In this document: piece after piece, positions 26,758 to 36,818 of the stretch
How the letters are laid out: the number at the start of each line of letters is the position of its first letter
Numbering within the stretch: position 1 is the stretch's first letter
Notes under the pieces: generated by a model
What the model was told of the DNA's origin: nothing
The model's input: only the letters and a program-made list of their open reading frames with translations
Database searches by the model: none
Source of the DNA: VXYL01 sp965199875
Lineage (GTDB): Bacteria; Pseudomonadota; Gammaproteobacteria; Pseudomonadales; Azotimanducaceae
Assembly (NCBI GenBank): GCA_965199875.1
Contig: OZ241346.1
Span: 744,001 to 808,000 of the forward strand
DNA length: 64,000 bases
Reading direction: 5' to 3'
Position numbers and translations under genes: made by a program

Positions 26758-28968
26758 GAAAGGCAGTCGTACCTTGCTGCAGGGCCACGGCCCGGCGCTG
26801 CAAACGCAGGAGACCGAAGGCCAGATGCTCCGCCGGGTGATGCCGGAACTGATGGCCATGAAGCGCATCCTCGCGTTCAACGACGAAGGCCACCACTGCT
26901 ACCGCGAGCGCCCTGCGGAGGCCACCGAGGAGGGCGACCTCAAGGGCGAGGAACGCGACGAAGCCAAGCGCAATCAAGAAGCGGCCCGGGTGTGGATCTC
27001 CGGCTTGGAATCCGTCCATGCGAAGCTGGGGCTAAGCCGCGTGATCGATCTCTCCGCCACGCCGTTCTTCCTGCGCGGCTCCGGCTACGCGGAAGGCACG
27101 CTGTTCCCGTGGACGGCATGCGATTTCTCGCTGATGGACGCCATCGAGTGCGGCATCGTCAAGCTGCCCCGGGTGCCGGTGGCGGACAACGTCCCCAGCG
27201 CCGAAATGCCCGTCTACCGCAACCTCTGGGAGCACATCGGCAAGGCAATGCCGAGGAAGGGCCGCCGCGCCAACGCCGGCGCTCTGAACCCGTTGGACCT
27301 ACCGGTGCAGCTGCAAAGCGCCCTTGAAGCACTATACGGGCACTACGAACGGATATTCGACGAATGGCAGCGCGCCAAGATCGACGTGCCGCCGTGCTTC
27401 ATCGTCGTCTGCAACAACACGGCCACCTCCAAGCTCGTCTACGACTACATTGCCGGCTTCCATCGGCAACGCAAGGATGGTTCGCAAGAACCCGTATCCG
27501 GCCGCTTTGCCCTTTTCCGCAACTTCGACGAAACCGGCAACGCCCACCCGCGCCCGCGCACGCTGCTGATCGACAGCGAGCAACTCGAATCGGGCGCCGC
27601 GTTGGACGCCAGCTTCCGCGACATCGCCAAGGACGAAATCGAGCGCTTCCGGCGCGAGGTGGTGGAACGCACCGGCCAAGGCCGCAACGCCGACGATTTC
27701 ACGGACGAAGATCTGCTGCGCGAGGCGATGAACACCGTCGGCAAGGCGGGGCGGCTCGGCGGCGAGACGCGCTGCGTGGTGTCCGTCTCCATGCTCACCG
27801 AGGGCTGGGACGCCAGCACGGTGACGCATGTGCTCGGCGTGCGCGCCTTCGGCACCCAATTGCTGTGCGAGCAAGTGGTGGGCCGGGCGCTGCGCCGCCA
27901 ATCCTACGAATTGAACGACGCCGGCCGCTTCGACGTGGAATACGCGGACGTGCTGGGCATTCCCTTCGACTTCACCGCCAAGCCGACCATCGTGAAGCCG
28001 CAGCCGCCACGCAACACCGTGGTGGTGCAGGCCGTGAGCCCGGACCGAGACGCCTGCGCGATTCGCTTCCCGCACGTTGCCGGCTATCGGGTGGAACTTC
28101 CCGAAGAACGTCTAGCGGCGACGTTCGACGACGACTCTACCTTCGTTCTGACGCCTGAACTCGTCGGCCCGGCGGAAACGCTGAACGAAGGCATCCTCGG
28201 CGAGAGCGCCATGCTCACTTTGGCACACACCAAGTCCACGCGCTCTGCCACGGTGGCCTACCACCTTGCCAGGAATCTGGTGGAAAACAAATGGCAGGAC
28301 GCCGACGGCACCCCGAAGCTGCACCTCTTCGGGCAACTCAAGAACATCGCCATGCAGTGGCTGCGCAGCCACCTGGTCTGCCAAGGCGGTACCTACCCGG
28401 CGCAACTGCTCTACAGACGGCTCGGCGACGAGGCCTGCGAGCGCATCACGCGCGGCATCGTCCGCGAGAACATCGGCAGCCGGCCTGCCACGGTGGTGTT
28501 GGACCCGTACAACGCTCACGGTTCCACGGCCGACGTCCACTTCGCCACCTCCAAGGAGACCTACCGCACCGACCCGCGCCGCTGCCATGTGAATCACGTG
28601 GTGTGCGACAGCGGCTGGGAGGCCGAGTTCACCCGCAGCATCGAGGCGCATCCCAAGGTGTACGCCTACGTGAAGAATCAAGGCTTGGGCTTCACCGTGC
28701 CGTACCGCTTGGGCGGCGAAGCCCGCGCCTATGTGCCGGATTTCATTGTGCTGGCCGACGACGGCCACGGCAAAGACGACCTCCTGCACCTGATGGTTGA
28801 AGTGAAGGGACGCCGCTTGGAGGATGCCAAGGCGAAGAAGGAGACCGTGGAAACGCAGTGGATGCCGGGCGTCAACCGCCTCGGCGAGTACGGACGCTGG
28901 AAGTTCGTGGAGCTTCGAGACGTGTACAGTATGCGCGAGGAGATCGACGCGGTGCTGGACGACCAACG

Positions 28969-29184
28969 ATGAAGCTCCACTACTACGCCGACACCGACAG
29001 CCTCCACGTTGAACTCAAGGATGCGCCCGGCGTTGAGACCCGCGAAATCGCAGACGGCCTCAATGTTGATGTGGACGCATCAGGCGAAGTTGTTGGGTTC
29101 GACATAGACCACGCGGCCAAGCGCTTCGGCCTCACCACGCTTGAAGTGGATGGGTTGCCGGTGCAGAAGTATCGAGCCGGCTAG
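28969..29184 (+). CDS. DUF2283 small protein
   Basis: A 71-residue protein beginning MKLHYYADTDSLHVELK and containing EIADGLNVDVDASGEVVGFD, the full DUF2283 pattern. Its ATG overlaps the stop of the restriction gene (ATGA) and the methylase starts 13 bp later, so it is coupled inside the restriction-modification operon. DUF2283 proteins are small beta-rich proteins of unknown function, sometimes paired with toxins. The position suggests a role in controlling or assembling the R-M enzymes; this is inference. Confidence 0.85.
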   Translation: MKLHYYADTDSLHVELKDAPGVETREIADGLNVDVDASGEVVGFDIDHAAKRFGLTTLEVDGLPVQKYRAG

Positions 29185-29197
29185 GGGCCCCAGACTG

Positions 29198-32002
29198 ATG
29201 GCACGAAAGACCCGGAGATCAAAGCAGGTGACCGCGTTGACGCACGGGGAGGCGTCGCGCAAGAACCTTCCAACGGCGGAGCATCAGGCGGTGTTGGCGG
29301 AGGATGACCGCAAGCCGGTGCCCGTGACCTACGAGCGCAATCGCGACCTTGACCCGCAACTGATGTGGCGCGGCAAGGACGAACAGGGTTGGCAAGACCT
29401 GGTGGTGCCGGCGCCGCCGCTTTTCATTCAGGAGAAGGTGAAGCCGAAGGTGCTTATCGACGACCTCGTGCGGCGCAGCAAGGAGGAACAGGCGGAGGCC
29501 GAACCGCAAGTGGATATGTTCGCGGACTTCAATGGATTGCCGGATGAGAACGCCCGCACCGAGTTCTACCAACACGACGCCAGCTGGACGAACCGCATGA
29601 TCCTCGGCGACAGCCTGCAGGTGATGGCGTCCTTGGCCAAGCGCGAGGGCTTGCGCGGCAAGGTGCAGTGCATCTACATCGACCCGCCCTACGGCATCAA
29701 GTTCAACTCCAACTTCCAGTGGTCCACCACCAGCCGCGACGTGAAGGACGGCAAGGCCGAACACATGACCCGCGAACCGGAACAGGTGAAGGCGTTTCGG
29801 GACACTTGGCGCAATGGGATCCACTCGTATCTGACCTATCTGCGCGACCGGCTGACGGTGGCGCGGGATCTGTTGACGGAAAGCGGCTCGGTGTTCGTGC
29901 AGATCGGCGACGAGAATGTACACAGGGTGCGGGCGGTGATGGACGAGGTGTTTGGGGAGGACAATTGCGTCAGCCAGATCACTTGCCGTGTGAGCAGTGG
30001 AACGACGCGAGAGCGGTCGGTTAAAGGCGTGGCTGATTACCTTCTGTGGTACTGCAAGGACTCCGAAAACTCGAAGTTCCGCCGATTGCTTCAGCAGCGG
30101 GAGATCGAGACGGGGATGTACAGTCAAGTGCAGGAAGCGGATGGCTCGCGAAGGCCGATGTCTGCGAACGAGAAGCGCGACACGTCGACCTTGCCGGAAG
30201 ACGCCAAGGCATATCGAAAGTTGCCACTTCATTCGATGAACACCGGCGATCACGAACCGCGAGTTGCTTTCGGAACCAGGTGGCGAATACCGCCAACTTC
30301 TCATTGGCGGTATTCGCCACTTGGTTTCCGACGACTACTCGCGGCAGATCGTGTTCAAGCCGACAAGACGGCTTTGAGCTCGATCTACTTCCATCAAGAC
30401 TATCCGGCAACGGAAATCAGCAATCTGTGGACAGACACCGGCCCTGAGATCGCGAAATCCTATGTCGTTCAGACCAGCACGAGGATCGTCCAGCGCTGCA
30501 TCTTGCTGACCACCGACCCCGGCGATCTCGTCCTAGACCCCACCTGCGGCTCCGGCACCACTGCTTACGTCGCCGAGCAGTGGGGCCGCCGCTGGATCAC
30601 GATCGACACGTCTCGCGTCGCACTCGCCCTAGCCCGTGCCCGCATCATGGGCGCTCGCTACCCCTACTACCTGCTGGCGGACTCCACCGAAGGCCAAGCC
30701 AAGGAAGCGGAACTCTCTCGCACAGTGCCTTCCCAGGCGCCTACCCACGGCTCCGTCCGTCAAGGCTTCGTCTACGAGCGCGTGCCGCACATCACGCTTA
30801 GGGCCATCGCCAACAACGCCGAAATCGACGTCATCTACGAAGAGTACCAAACCAAGCTCGAACCGCGGCGCGAAGCGCTCAATCGAGCGCTGGGCGAGCA
30901 GTGGGAGGAGTGGGAGATTCCCCGTGAAGCCAACGACGAGTGGCCGAAGAAGACGAAGCAGCTCCACGCCGAGTGGTGGCAGCAACGCATCGCCCGCCAG
31001 CAGGACATTGACGCCTCCATCGCCGCCAAGGCGGACTACGAGCACCTCTACGACAAGCCCTACGAGGACAGCGGGCGCATCCGCGTGGCTGGCCCGTTCA
31101 CCGTCGAGAGCCTGTCGCCGCATCGCACGCTGCCCGTTGACGAAGACGGCGATGCACAAGGCGACGAGGTGCGCGACGAACGCGCTTCGTACCAAGTGGG
31201 CAACGGCAATCAGGACTTCACGACGGTCATCTTGGAGAATCTGCAAGCGGCCGGCGTTCAACAGCTCCACAAGGACGACCGGATCACGTTCACGGCGCCG
31301 CTTGATGCGTGTGAACACTGGCCCGGCGCGTCTGTTTGCGCCATAGGTCGCTATACGGAAGGCAACGGCAGCGAGAAGCGAGCGGCCATCTTCGTCGGCC
31401 CGGAATTCGGCACGGTTTCCCGCCCAGATCTGGTCGAGGCCGCCCGCGAAGCCGCCGACGCCAACTGCGACGTGCTGATCGCCTGCGCCTTCAACTACGA
31501 CGTGCAAGCCTCCGAGTTCGCCCGGCTGGGCCGCGTGCCGATCCTTAAGGCGCGCATGAACGCGGACTTGCACATGGCGCAAGACCTCAAGAAGACGAAC
31601 CGCGCCAACCTGTTCGTCGTCTTCGGCGAGCCGGACATCGAGATTCTGCCAGCGGACGACCAATTCCAGGTGAAGATCAACGGCGTGGACGTGTACCACC
31701 CCAGCAGCGGCGAAGTCCGCAGCCACGAAACGGACGGCATCGCCTGCTGGTTCGTGGACACGGACTACAACCAGGAGAGCTTCTTCGTCCGCCAAGCCTA
31801 CTTCCTCGGCGCCAGCGACCCCTACAAATCCTTGAGAACCACGCTGAAGGCCGAAATCAACGCCGACGCCTGGGCCACCCACAAGAGCAACACCTCCCGC
31901 CCCTTCCCCGAGCCGAAATCCGGCCGCATCGCCGTGAAAGTCATCAACCACCTCGGCGACGAGGTAATGAAGGTCGTTCGTTTGCCAGGCGAGACGCGCT
32001 GA
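29198..32002 (+). CDS. type III-like site-specific DNA methyltransferase (Mod)
   Basis: A 934-residue beta-class N6-adenine/N4-cytosine methyltransferase. Motif IV is CIYIDPPYG (near 160), followed by SGSVFVQIGDEN, and motif I is VLDPTCGSGTTAYVAEQWG (near 450), the DPPY-before-FxGxG order of beta enzymes. The ~450 residues after it are unusually long; they probably include the region that contacts Res. It is intact although its partner res is disrupted, so the cell may methylate but not cut. A 60-bp hairpin lies inside the coding sequence at 30271-30330. ATG at 29198 follows the DUF2283 stop by 13 bp. Confidence 0.88.
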   Translation: MARKTRRSKQVTALTHGEASRKNLPTAEHQAVLAEDDRKPVPVTYERNRDLDPQLMWRGKDEQGWQDLVVPAPPLFIQEKVKPKVLIDDLVRRSKEEQAEAEPQVDMFADFNGLPDENARTEFYQHDASWTNRMILGDSLQVMASLAKREGLRGKVQCIYIDPPYGIKFNSNFQWSTTSRDVKDGKAEHMTREPEQVKAFRDTWRNGIHSYLTYLRDRLTVARDLLTESGSVFVQIGDENVHRVRAVMDEVFGEDNCVSQITCRVSSGTTRERSVKGVADYLLWYCKDSENSKFRRLLQQREIETGMYSQVQEADGSRRPMSANEKRDTSTLPEDAKAYRKLPLHSMNTGDHEPRVAFGTRWRIPPTSHWRYSPLGFRRLLAADRVQADKTALSSIYFHQDYPATEISNLWTDTGPEIAKSYVVQTSTRIVQRCILLTTDPGDLVLDPTCGSGTTAYVAEQWGRRWITIDTSRVALALARARIMGARYPYYLLADSTEGQAKEAELSRTVPSQAPTHGSVRQGFVYERVPHITLRAIANNAEIDVIYEEYQTKLEPRREALNRALGEQWEEWEIPREANDEWPKKTKQLHAEWWQQRIARQQDIDASIAAKADYEHLYDKPYEDSGRIRVAGPFTVESLSPHRTLPVDEDGDAQGDEVRDERASYQVGNGNQDFTTVILENLQAAGVQQLHKDDRITFTAPLDACEHWPGASVCAIGRYTEGNGSEKRAAIFVGPEFGTVSRPDLVEAAREAADANCDVLIACAFNYDVQASEFARLGRVPILKARMNADLHMAQDLKKTNRANLFVVFGEPDIEILPADDQFQVKINGVDVYHPSSGEVRSHETDGIACWFVDTDYNQESFFVRQAYFLGASDPYKSLRTTLKAEINADAWATHKSNTSRPFPEPKSGRIAVKVINHLGDEVMKVVRLPGETR
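30271..30330. repeat. long inverted repeat inside the methyltransferase gene
   Basis: GTGGCGAATACCGCCAA (30280-30296) and its exact complement (30304-30320) with a 7-base loop. The pairing continues outwards, imperfectly, through CGGAACCAG and TTGGTTTCCG, giving arms of about 26 bases. It is in frame within the codons for GTRWRIPPTSHWRYSPLGF. It might affect mRNA folding or be a recombination site. Confidence 0.7.
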
Positions 32003-32167
32003 ACTCGACTTGGAAGTACCCAGTGTCGGGCTTGCGGACGCGACAGAGGGTGGTCATGGAGGTGGGGCCAGCGTCGGGCCGTAGTATGATGCGGCGCAGG
32101 CTGGTGCCGGCCCAACCCGCGCCGCACGGTCGGCGCGGCACTGGTGCCGATGGACGCCGGACGCTTG

Positions 32168-32614
32168 ATGGATGCCGAGGACAAGGAGCAGCGAATGGGC
32201 GAGATAGTCGCTTTGATGGAACTGGAAAACACCGTTGACCGAGACAACGCGAGCGATGGCCTGTGCGACGAGTCCGCGGTTCGCCGCGCGACGGTGAAGG
32301 GCGTGGTGGACACCGGCGCGGTCATGCTCGTGCTGCCCGAGGACGTCGTCGGGCGCCTCGGCTTGAAGACGCGGCGCGAGGTGATGGTGGCCTATGCCAA
32401 CGAGTACAGGGAGACCCGCAAGGTCGCCGGGCCGGTAACGGTGCAGATCGGCAACCGCTTCATGAACGCCGACTGCATCATCGGGCCGCCATCGAGCGAG
32501 CCGCTGATCGGCCAGATCGTACTGGAAGCGCTGGACCTGACGGCGGATTGCGGCAATCGCACGCTGTCGCCGCGCCCGGAATCGCCGGACGCCCCTCTGC
32601 TGAAGCTGAAGTGA
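32168..32614 (+). CDS. retropepsin-like (clan AA) aspartic protease, intact copy
   Basis: A 148-residue single-domain aspartyl protease-like protein: MDAEDKEQRMGEIVALMELE, GVVDTGAVMLVLPEDVV with the DTG motif, VAYANEYRETRKVAGPVTVQ, and PLIGQIVLEALDL. It should work as a homodimer like retroviral proteases. It is the intact paralogue of the frameshifted gene at 155-593. The ATG at 32168 matches the N-terminus of that copy; an ATG at 32195 has a better ribosome site (AGGAG). It lies after mod on the same strand, 165 bp away. Its target is unknown. Confidence 0.8.
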   Translation: MDAEDKEQRMGEIVALMELENTVDRDNASDGLCDESAVRRATVKGVVDTGAVMLVLPEDVVGRLGLKTRREVMVAYANEYRETRKVAGPVTVQIGNRFMNADCIIGPPSSEPLIGQIVLEALDLTADCGNRTLSPRPESPDAPLLKLK

Positions 32615-32752
32615 GCTGTGCCAGCGGTAGCTTCGCTGATGTCCGACGCTCTCGTGACGCCTTGAACGTGCCCGCGAGTGCGACGCCGTACACGCGCACC
32701 GCGACGTAAAGGACAGCAGACCGGAACGCGTGGTCCGGCTCGCGGGCTGGGC

Positions 32753-33511
32753 TTAGGCGCGCGTCTTGATCGCGAGGATCGCGTTGGCTTCTGCCTGCGA
32801 GATGCCGTGCGTCAGCTTCTTGGCGTACTGTTTGTAGTTGGCGACCGAACGGGCGGTCGTCTTGGCGCCGGGCACCTGCTCACGCACACAGTCGGCGATC
32901 TTGCAGTACGACAGACCACGGCGGTCTTCGTCAGCCACTTGCATGAGGTCAACGATCATGTCACGAGTGGCGCCCTTCGACCGTCGCGACGGCCGGGGAT
33001 CGGCTGGGCGTTCACATACGCTATCGACTCCCATCTGCTCATGCGCGTGCTTGTCCTTCGGCAAGAGCATCTTCAAGTAGTCGGCATTTGTATTGCGAAG
33101 CGCCACAATGAAGTTGTATTGGGTCTGACAGTACGCCTGAAGTCCTTGGAAGGGCTTGGCCCGTTCGTAATACCCAGCCTTTGCCATGAATTCCTTGATC
33201 TTCTGCAGCCGCTCAGGATCGTCAACGAATTCTTGAAAGTGCTTGCTGCTTTTGGCTTCATTCGCTCTCTTGGTAGCCGGAACCAAGTTTCCGTACAGGT
33301 GCAGCCCGCAATAATGCCGGTTGATGGGAATGGCATGGTCCCACGCCTTGTTGTCTCTATTGAGCGGCACGCCGGTGTACGCACAGCAGTTCTCGAAGAA
33401 CTCAAGCGTCTGCTTCCGTTGCTCGGGTTTCAGGCCGCCGGCCAGCTTGCCAGCGTCGGACAGCAGGACGCGGACAAATTCGTTGGCCGCATTGCTTATG
33501 CTTATGGCCAT
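32753..33511 (-). CDS. HNH endonuclease domain protein
   Basis: A 252-residue protein whose central part is an HNH-like zinc/nuclease motif: FFENCCAYTGVPLNRDNKAW, then DHAIPINRHYCGLHLYGNLV and PATKRANEAKSS. The DH...GN...N...K pattern fits the HNH/GIY-adjacent McrA-type fold. The C-terminal part (SVANYKQYAKKLTHG) may bind DNA or a partner. The ATG at 33511 has GGAG upstream. It is downstream of the AddAB-like pair on the same strand, in a region of restriction genes, so a defence role is likely but unproven. Confidence 0.75.
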   Translation of the reverse strand: MAISISNAANEFVRVLLSDAGKLAGGLKPEQRKQTLEFFENCCAYTGVPLNRDNKAWDHAIPINRHYCGLHLYGNLVPATKRANEAKSSKHFQEFVDDPERLQKIKEFMAKAGYYERAKPFQGLQAYCQTQYNFIVALRNTNADYLKMLLPKDKHAHEQMGVDSVCERPADPRPSRRSKGATRDMIVDLMQVADEDRRGLSYCKIADCVREQVPGAKTTARSVANYKQYAKKLTHGISQAEANAILAIKTRA

Positions 33512-33635
33512 CTGCGAGTGCTCCTTCGGTCGCAAAGTCGGTTTCGGTGGCGTGCGCCAGCATAGCATCTGTGGCCGTCTGGTGCTCTGCTGCATAATTT
33601 GCACAAAGCAGTACCAAGCCACGCACCTCTTCTAT

Positions 33636-36600
33636 CTAGCCGAACTTCACCTCCACCAGCCCGCCCGTCACGGCGAAGTGGATGTAGCAGCCTGCCACTT
33701 TGCGCCCGGCCGCTTCCAATGCCTTGCGGTAGGCGTCGAGTTGGCCGCTGTGCTTCAGGGCTTCCTCTTGCCAAGTGGATTTGCGCTGGGGCGAGGACTT
33801 GTGGTCGATGACGAGCCAGCCGGCGTCGGTCTCGGCCAGCAAGTCCACCAAGCCGCGTACGGCGTGGCCGTCGTCGAGTTCGTGGTGGAGGGGTACTTCC
33901 ACTTCGATGCGGGAGGGCGCGAAGTGCTGCTCAAGGGCTTGCTGGAATCGGCGTACTGCGGCTAGGGCATCGGGCGCGGTCAGGTGGCCGTCGACTTGGT
34001 GGTTGGCGAGGATTTCCTTGGCGCGGGCGACGCCTTCTTGCGCTTCGAGCGGGTTGACGAACTCTGCGGCGATGACGGCGTGGAGGCCGTTGCCGACGTC
34101 CGCCATCTCCTTGCCGAGCAGGGGGATGCGTTCGCCGAAGTCGATGATCTGGCCAACTTCGGCGGCAACTGGCGGCAAGGAAGATGGCGACAGGAAGCGG
34201 CGCGTCTGCACACGGCGCTCTCGTTGCTCGAACCAGCGCGGTTGGTAGGCGATCGTTGCGGGATTCGCACTGACGGCGTCGATCTTCTCTACGCGGGTTG
34301 GGATGGCGATGTCGCCGGGGAGCGTCGTTTCGCCGCTGTCGCCGGAGGGGATGGCGAAGTCCTGCATGAAGCTCTGCATCCACACTCCCTTGCCAGGGCC
34401 GCGCACGGCGGTCTTGCTCGGCAGGGCGATGATCAAGCGGTCTCTGGCGCGGGTCATGCCGACGTAGGCAAGGCGCAACTGCTCCGCTAGGCGCCCTTCT
34501 GCACAGCGTTGCCCTTCCTCGGAATCGACGACGGCGTCCAACGCCGGCAGGCCGCTCTTGCGGTTGCCGAACACGTTGGGCCAATAGCGAAGCTGGCGGT
34601 GCGCGAGGGGCGCGGCGATGTCGAAGTCGGTGGTGAGTTCGATGCGCGTGTCCCACACCGGCAAGCGCGTCTCGCGGTAGTCGAAGTCCGTGCAGATCAC
34701 CACCGGCCACTCCAAGCCCTTGGCGCGGTGGTAGGTGAGCACATGGACGGCGTTGCCGCTAGTCACAACCGGCTGCAGATCCAAGTCCGGCGAACTCGGG
34801 TGTTCCAGCCAGAGCAGGAATCCGCTCAGCGTGCCTGGGTCGTGGTGAGAGGCGGCGTGCTTTTCGTACTCCACGGCCAAGGCGAGAAAAGCGTCCAGGT
34901 TCTTCTGTCTTTGCGCGGCGCGGATGTCGTCCGGCCCCCAGGCGGCGACGATGCGGCGGATGTCTACTTCGTTCAGCACCCGGGCGACGATCTCCACCGG
35001 CGAACGCAATGCGCTCTCGTCGCGCAACTCGCTCAAGCGCCGGATGATGGGGTGGTCCTCTTCGCCCCAGGCAATGGCCTCTTTGCCTTCTTCCAGCCAG
35101 CGCAGGCGGTCTTCCAGCCATTGTTCCGGTTGCTCGCCGTCGGCCAACGCCCGTATCTCCGCGCTGGCCAGCGTGTCGGCGCTGTCGGCCACGCGACGCA
35201 GGCAACTCCTAGCCAGCGTGATCTCAGCGGTCGTCAGCAAGCCTAGCAGCGTCATCTTCATCGGCAGTTGCCGGCCACGCAGCGCTTGGGCGATCTGCTC
35301 CACATGGTCGTTGGTGCGCGCCAGCACGGCGATGTCGCCATAGTCCACCGGGCGTTCGCTGCCGGACACCGGATCGGTGACGAGTTCGCCATCGGCCACC
35401 AGACGCGCCACGCCGTCGGCGACCAGCTGTGCACATTCGGCGATGTTTTTCGCGCCGAGCTGCCAAGTGACGACGGCGGTGCCGGGCAATGCGCCGCGCT
35501 GCGCTTCCAGCGCGACGGCACTCCGCTCGATGGGCTGTTTCGGATCGTTGCCGAAGTTGGCGGCGAAGAGTTCGTTCAAGTAGTGCAGCAAGTTGGCTTG
35601 GGAGCGCCAGTTCCGGCGCAGCACGTCCCGCTCCGCATTGCCGGCGGCAAGGCCTTCGAGGGTGGCGAAGACAAGCATCGGGTCGCAGCCGCGGAACTCG
35701 TAGACGGCTTGTTTCACGTCGCCGACGAAGATGACGCGATTGGCGAGCGCCGCGAGTTTTAGAAATAGCGCCAACTGCATGGGGTTGGTGTCCTGGAACT
35801 CATCCACCAGCAGCAGCTCCACTTCGTCGGCAAGGCGGGTGCGCACGGTCTCGTCGTCCAGCGCGTGCAGCGTTAGCTGCTCCATGTCGGCGAAGTCGAT
35901 CAGGCCGTGGTCTGTCTTCAACTGGGTGAAACGCCTCATGCAGTCGGCGGCGGTCTCGAAGACGCCGTGGGTGAAGGCGCGCAAGGCTTCTTGGAACTTC
36001 GGGTGTCGCTCGTAGAGCACGGCAGTCTGCGCGACAGGCGCCCAATGCGCGGACGATTTCTTGGCGCCCTCGTTCGTGACCAAGCGCATCCAAACCTGCC
36101 ACGGGCAATTGTCGCGCTGCAAAGACGCTTGGGACTCCGCGAGCAGTGCGCGGTACTCCTCGGTCTTCTTCGTGCCGTCCTTGGGCATCTCGACGGCTTC
36201 CGCGACATGGCGTTTCAGTTCGTCGGTTGGGTCGGTTTCCAGCGGTTCGCCGAAGAAAGCCAGCAGGTCGTCCGCGTTGCTCTTCGCCATGACGCGCAAT
36301 TCGTCCGCGCCGATGTCGTTTTCGCGGGCGATGTCGACGATTGTCTTCACGGTGGATTGCCACTGCGGATCGTTTCGCTCCATCAATCCCAGGCGATAGG
36401 AGAGCGCGTTCATCATTCGCACACGCGACAGATCCAACTCCTGATCAAGCGCTTGGTTGAAGAACCGCGTGCCGTCTTCAAGGCTCATCACGTTCAGCTG
36501 CGGCGACAGGCCCAGCTCGAAGGCGAAGCGCTTGAGCAGCCGTTCGCAGACGCTGTGGACGGTGCCGATGAGCGATTCCGCGCTGCGCTCCGCCAACTCC

Positions 36601-36818
36601 AGATGGCCGTTCGCAAGCAGGCGGTCGCGCACCCGTTCGCGCAGTTCGGTTGCGGCCTTGACGGTGAAGGTGGTGCCGATGATGCCGGCCGGCGTGGCGG
36701 CACCGGTGAGCAGCGCCTGCTCAAGCTCTTCCGTGAGCCGATACGTCTTGCCGCTGCCGGCGCCAGCGCTGATGAAGGTGACGTGATTCCAGTCCGCTGG
36801 GGCAGGCGCGTCGTTCAT
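33636..36818 (-). CDS. UvrD/AddA-like helicase-nuclease
   Basis: A 1060-residue SF1A helicase fused to a PD-(D/E)XK nuclease. Walker A is ISAGAGSGKTYRL, motif II is ELLLVDEFQDTNPMQLALF, motif III VGDVKQAVYEFRGCD, motif V/VI LTYHRAKGLEWPVV and LAYVGMTRARDRLII, and the C-terminal nuclease core is VRGLVDLLAETDAGWLVIDH followed by KSS. This is the AddA layout used in recombination and in break processing. The start overlaps the stop of the upstream AddB-like gene (ATGA), so the pair is coupled. It may be the cell's own repair enzyme or a defence nuclease. Confidence 0.87.
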   Translation of the reverse strand: MNDAPAPADWNHVTFISAGAGSGKTYRLTEELEQALLTGAATPAGIIGTTFTVKAATELRERVRDRLLANGHLELAERSAESLIGTVHSVCERLLKRFAFELGLSPQLNVMSLEDGTRFFNQALDQELDLSRVRMMNALSYRLGLMERNDPQWQSTVKTIVDIARENDIGADELRVMAKSNADDLLAFFGEPLETDPTDELKRHVAEAVEMPKDGTKKTEEYRALLAESQASLQRDNCPWQVWMRLVTNEGAKKSSAHWAPVAQTAVLYERHPKFQEALRAFTHGVFETAADCMRRFTQLKTDHGLIDFADMEQLTLHALDDETVRTRLADEVELLLVDEFQDTNPMQLALFLKLAALANRVIFVGDVKQAVYEFRGCDPMLVFATLEGLAAGNAERDVLRRNWRSQANLLHYLNELFAANFGNDPKQPIERSAVALEAQRGALPGTAVVTWQLGAKNIAECAQLVADGVARLVADGELVTDPVSGSERPVDYGDIAVLARTNDHVEQIAQALRGRQLPMKMTLLGLLTTAEITLARSCLRRVADSADTLASAEIRALADGEQPEQWLEDRLRWLEEGKEAIAWGEEDHPIIRRLSELRDESALRSPVEIVARVLNEVDIRRIVAAWGPDDIRAAQRQKNLDAFLALAVEYEKHAASHHDPGTLSGFLLWLEHPSSPDLDLQPVVTSGNAVHVLTYHRAKGLEWPVVICTDFDYRETRLPVWDTRIELTTDFDIAAPLAHRQLRYWPNVFGNRKSGLPALDAVVDSEEGQRCAEGRLAEQLRLAYVGMTRARDRLIIALPSKTAVRGPGKGVWMQSFMQDFAIPSGDSGETTLPGDIAIPTRVEKIDAVSANPATIAYQPRWFEQRERRVQTRRFLSPSSLPPVAAEVGQIIDFGERIPLLGKEMADVGNGLHAVIAAEFVNPLEAQEGVARAKEILANHQVDGHLTAPDALAAVRRFQQALEQHFAPSRIEVEVPLHHELDDGHAVRGLVDLLAETDAGWLVIDHKSSPQRKSTWQEEALKHSGQLDAYRKALEAAGRKVAGCYIHFAVTGGLVEVKFG

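Larger units (their letters stand above)
24322..28972 (+). pseudogene. type III restriction enzyme Res subunit, split by an IS1380 insertion
   Basis: The 5' part (24322-25125) encodes MADFLDQPILNSPYE... and helicase motif I LATGAGKTTVMAM. The 3' part (26758-28972) has motif II FNDEGHH, SATPFF, QVVGRALRRQ (motif VI) and a C-terminal nuclease core YVPDFIVLA...MVEVKGRRLED (PD...ExK). Removing the IS and one GAAA copy gives an unbroken 1005-codon frame: the count is 4651 - 1632 - 4 = 3015 bases. Intact, it would be the ATP-dependent cutting subunit of the system whose methylase is at 29198. As it stands the insertion separates motifs I and II, so restriction should be off. Confidence 0.9.

Noticed and set aside
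32615..32752. A terminator hairpin between the protease and HNH genes
   Set aside because: Only a 5-bp stem (CCGGA/TCCGG) is visible, too weak to report.
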